Source: Lasioglossum baleicum (Eukaryota; Arthropoda; Insecta; Hymenoptera; Halictidae). From it: 64,000 nt of DNA. The notes under the pieces were generated by a model that was not told where the DNA came from, did not search any database, and saw only the letters and a list, made by a program, of their open reading frames with translations. The DNA lies in NCBI RefSeq assembly GCF_051020765.1, contig NW_027469364.1, positions 62,001 through 126,000 on the forward strand, given 5' to 3'. Shown here piece after piece: positions 62,529 through 64,000 of this stretch (position 1 is the stretch's first letter; each line of letters starts with the position of its first letter). Made by a program: the position numbers and the translations under genes.

Positions 62529-63018
62529 CATAACGCATAAAGGATAACGCATAACGCATAACGCATAACGCATAACGCATAACGCATAACGCATAACGCA
62601 TAACGCATAACGCATAACGCTTAACGCATAACGCATAACGCATAACGCATAACGCATAACGCATAACGCATAACGCATAACGCATAACGCATAACGCATA
62701 ACGCATAACGCATAACGCATAACGCTTAACGCATAACGCTTAACGCATAACGCATTACGCATAACGCATAACGCATAACGAATAACGCATAACACATAAC
62801 CCATAACGCATAACGCATAACGCATAACGCATAACGCATAACGCATAACGCATAACGCATAACGCATAACGCATAACGCATAACGCATAACGCATAACGC
62901 ATAACGCATAACGCATAACGCATAACGCATAACGCATAACGCATAACGCATAACGCATAACGCATAACGCATCACGCATAACGCATAACGCATAACGCAT
63001 AACGCATAACGCATAACG

Positions 63019-63024
63019 CATACG
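63019..63024 (+). other. 6-bp unit catacg: independent single-base deletion
   Basis: This is the thirteenth short unit and the only one that is not caaacg. Its neighbours are consensus heptamers, so it is a separate, probably recent deletion of one A. Confidence 0.9.
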
Positions 63025-64000
63025 CATAACGCATAACGCATAACGCATAACGCATAACGCATAACGCATAACGCATAACGCATAACGCATAACGCATAAC
63101 GCATAACGCATAACGCATAACGCATAATGCATAACGCATAACGCTTAACGCATAGCTCATAACGCATAACGCAGAACGCTTAACGCATAACGCATAACGG
63201 ATAACGCATAACGCATAACGCATAACGCATAACGCATAACGCATAACGCATAACGCATAACGCATAACGCATAACGCATAACGCATAACGCATATCGCAT
63301 AACGCATAACGCATAACGCATAACGCATAACGCATAACGCATGACGCATAACGCATAACGCATAACGCATAACGCATAACGCATAACGCATAACCCATAA
63401 CCCATAACGCATAACGCATAACGCATAACGCATAACGCATAACGCATAACGCATAACGCATAACGCATAACGCATAACGCATAACGCATAACGCATAACG
63501 CTTAACGCATAACGCATTACGCATAACGCATAACGCATAACGCATAACGCATAACGCTTAACGCATAACGCCTAACGCATAACGCGTAACTCATAACGCA
63601 TAACGCATAACGCGTAACGCATAACGCATAACGCATAACGCATAACGCATAACGCATAACGCATAACGCATAACGCATAACGCATAACGCATAACGCATA
63701 ACGCATAACGCATAACACATAACGCATAACGCATAACGCATAACGCATAACGCATAACGCATAACGCTTAACGCATAACGCCTAACGCATAACGCGTAAC
63801 GCATAACGCATAACGCATAACGCATAACGGATAACGCATAACGCATAACGCATAACGGATAACGGATAACGCATAACGCATAACGCATAACGCATAACGC
63901 ATAACGCATAACGCATAACGCATAACGCATAACGCATAACGCATAACGCATAACGCATAACGCATAACGCATAACGCATAACGCATAACGCATAACGCAT

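Larger units (their letters stand above)
1..64000 (+). repeat. Heptanucleotide satellite array, unit CATAACG, filling the window
   Basis: Every part of the window reads as head-to-tail copies of CATAACG or one- to three-base variants of it, apart from 14 bp at 62515-62528. The consensus is 3/7 G+C and strongly strand-biased (A3 C2 G1 T1 on the + strand), with one CpG per unit. About 9,144 units fit. No inverted block was seen: all copies point the same way. Phase is kept except for thirteen 6-bp and two 8-bp units. Common variants are cttaacg, gataacg, cctaacg, cgtaacg, cataatg, cataaca, cacaacg, catatcg, catcacg, tataacg, aataacg, catgacg, catagct, gatagcg, caagacg and cataacc. They recur in fixed order, which defines nested higher-order repeats. 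Both ends of the window are inside the array. Function is not inferable; heterochromatic satellite is the natural reading. Copy numbers depend on the assembly being right. Confidence 0.99.
62305..64000 (+). repeat. Sub-array 11: return of B and C words at the window end
   Basis: After the 14-mer the array returns to familiar words: cattacg near 62.75 kb, then a B word with catagct at 63151 and cagaacg about 20 bp later. The catatcg, catgacg and double cataacc that follow closely resemble 9246-9728. cctaacg and cgtaacg units near 63.57 and 63.78 kb start C-like words, and a gataacg doublet near 63.86 kb leads into consensus units that run off the end. A lone 6-bp unit, catacg, lies at 63019. 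Confidence 0.82.

Noticed and set aside
1..64000. Telomere repeat
   Set aside because: A 7-bp unit invites comparison with TTTAGGG, but the unit read on the other strand (TTATGCG) has no run of G and differs at three positions. Telomeric repeats are normally G-run-bearing and do not carry multi-kilobase higher-order structure like this.
1..64000. CRISPR array
   Set aside because: Units are directly adjacent with no spacers, and no cas genes are present.
1..64000. Bacterial short tandem heptamer repeat (as known in some cyanobacteria)
   Set aside because: Those loci are short and intergenic. Here 64 kb has no gene at all, which is not plausible for a bacterial chromosome.
1..64000. Centromere identity
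   Set aside because: Higher-order repeats are compatible with a centromere, but many pericentromeric and other heterochromatic satellites have them too. No sequence feature here, such as a recognisable CENP-B-box-like motif, supports the specific claim.
1..64000. Pure assembly or simulation artefact
   Set aside because: Ordered variant words, shared single-base indels and copies differing by whole units look like biological duplication history. The long perfect runs and sharp domain edges could still contain collapsed or mis-joined stretches, so copy numbers are provisional.
1..64000. Inverted repeats or G-quadruplex potential
   Set aside because: All units seen are in one orientation, and neither strand has G runs. 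Only short palindromes made by variant units exist.

Overview
The whole 64 kb window is one satellite DNA array. The unit is a heptamer, CATAACG on the + strand (CGTTATG on the - strand), repeated head to tail about 9,144 times. I see no gene, RNA gene, transposable element, CRISPR array or other unique-sequence island. The only stretch that does not read as a recognisable heptamer variant is 14 bp at 62515-62528. Both window ends lie inside the array, so its true length is unknown. The organism cannot be named from this. A single simple satellite tens of kilobases long with nested higher-order repeats (HORs) fits eukaryotic constitutive heterochromatin (pericentromeric, subtelomeric, or a B or sex chromosome) assembled from long reads. 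I do not recognise the heptamer as a named satellite.

Register: I checked the phase of the unit (position modulo 7) across the window. It is broken only 15 times that I can account for: thirteen 6-bp units and two 8-bp units. Their running sum predicts the observed phase at every point tested, including the last base. All other variation is substitution within a 7-bp unit. Twelve of the thirteen short units are the same variant (caaacg) in the same context, so they look like copies of one event spread by duplication.

Layout: 1-4470, 'A-word' array with the longest perfect runs (100, 79 and 99 units). 4471-8266, entry of the 'B word' (marker catagct) and a 1.4 kb tandem duplication. 8267-15118, B and C words at about 0.5 kb spacing. 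15119-23312, three tandem copies of a ~2.7 kb HOR. 23313-24908, junction. 24909-35541, three copies of a ~3.2-3.5 kb HOR that mostly lacks catagct. 35542-45481, dense C words. 45482-52923, ~2.5-2.9 kb HOR carrying paired 'F words'. 52924-56395, ~2.75 kb HOR in which A words reappear. 56396-60097, mosaic. 60098-62304, a distinct ~1.1 kb HOR with private variants. 62305-64000, 14-bp oddity and return of B and C words.

Words used below: A word = cttaacg, cctaacg, cgtaacg, cataatg, then catagcc and catcgcg. B word = cattacg, cataatg, cttaacg, catagct, then paired gataacg. C word = cttaacg, cctaacg, cgtaacg, cataatg, cacaacg, cataaca, catatcg. D word = catcacg, tataacg, cgtaacg, aataacg. F word = catgacg, catagct, catagcg, catatcg, tataacg, cgtaacg, aataacg. 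Consensus units lie between the named ones.

The - strand is open in all three frames because the heptamer lacks stop codons in that direction. It gives MRYALCV-repeat reading frames up to 851 codons. These are by-products of the repeat, not genes.
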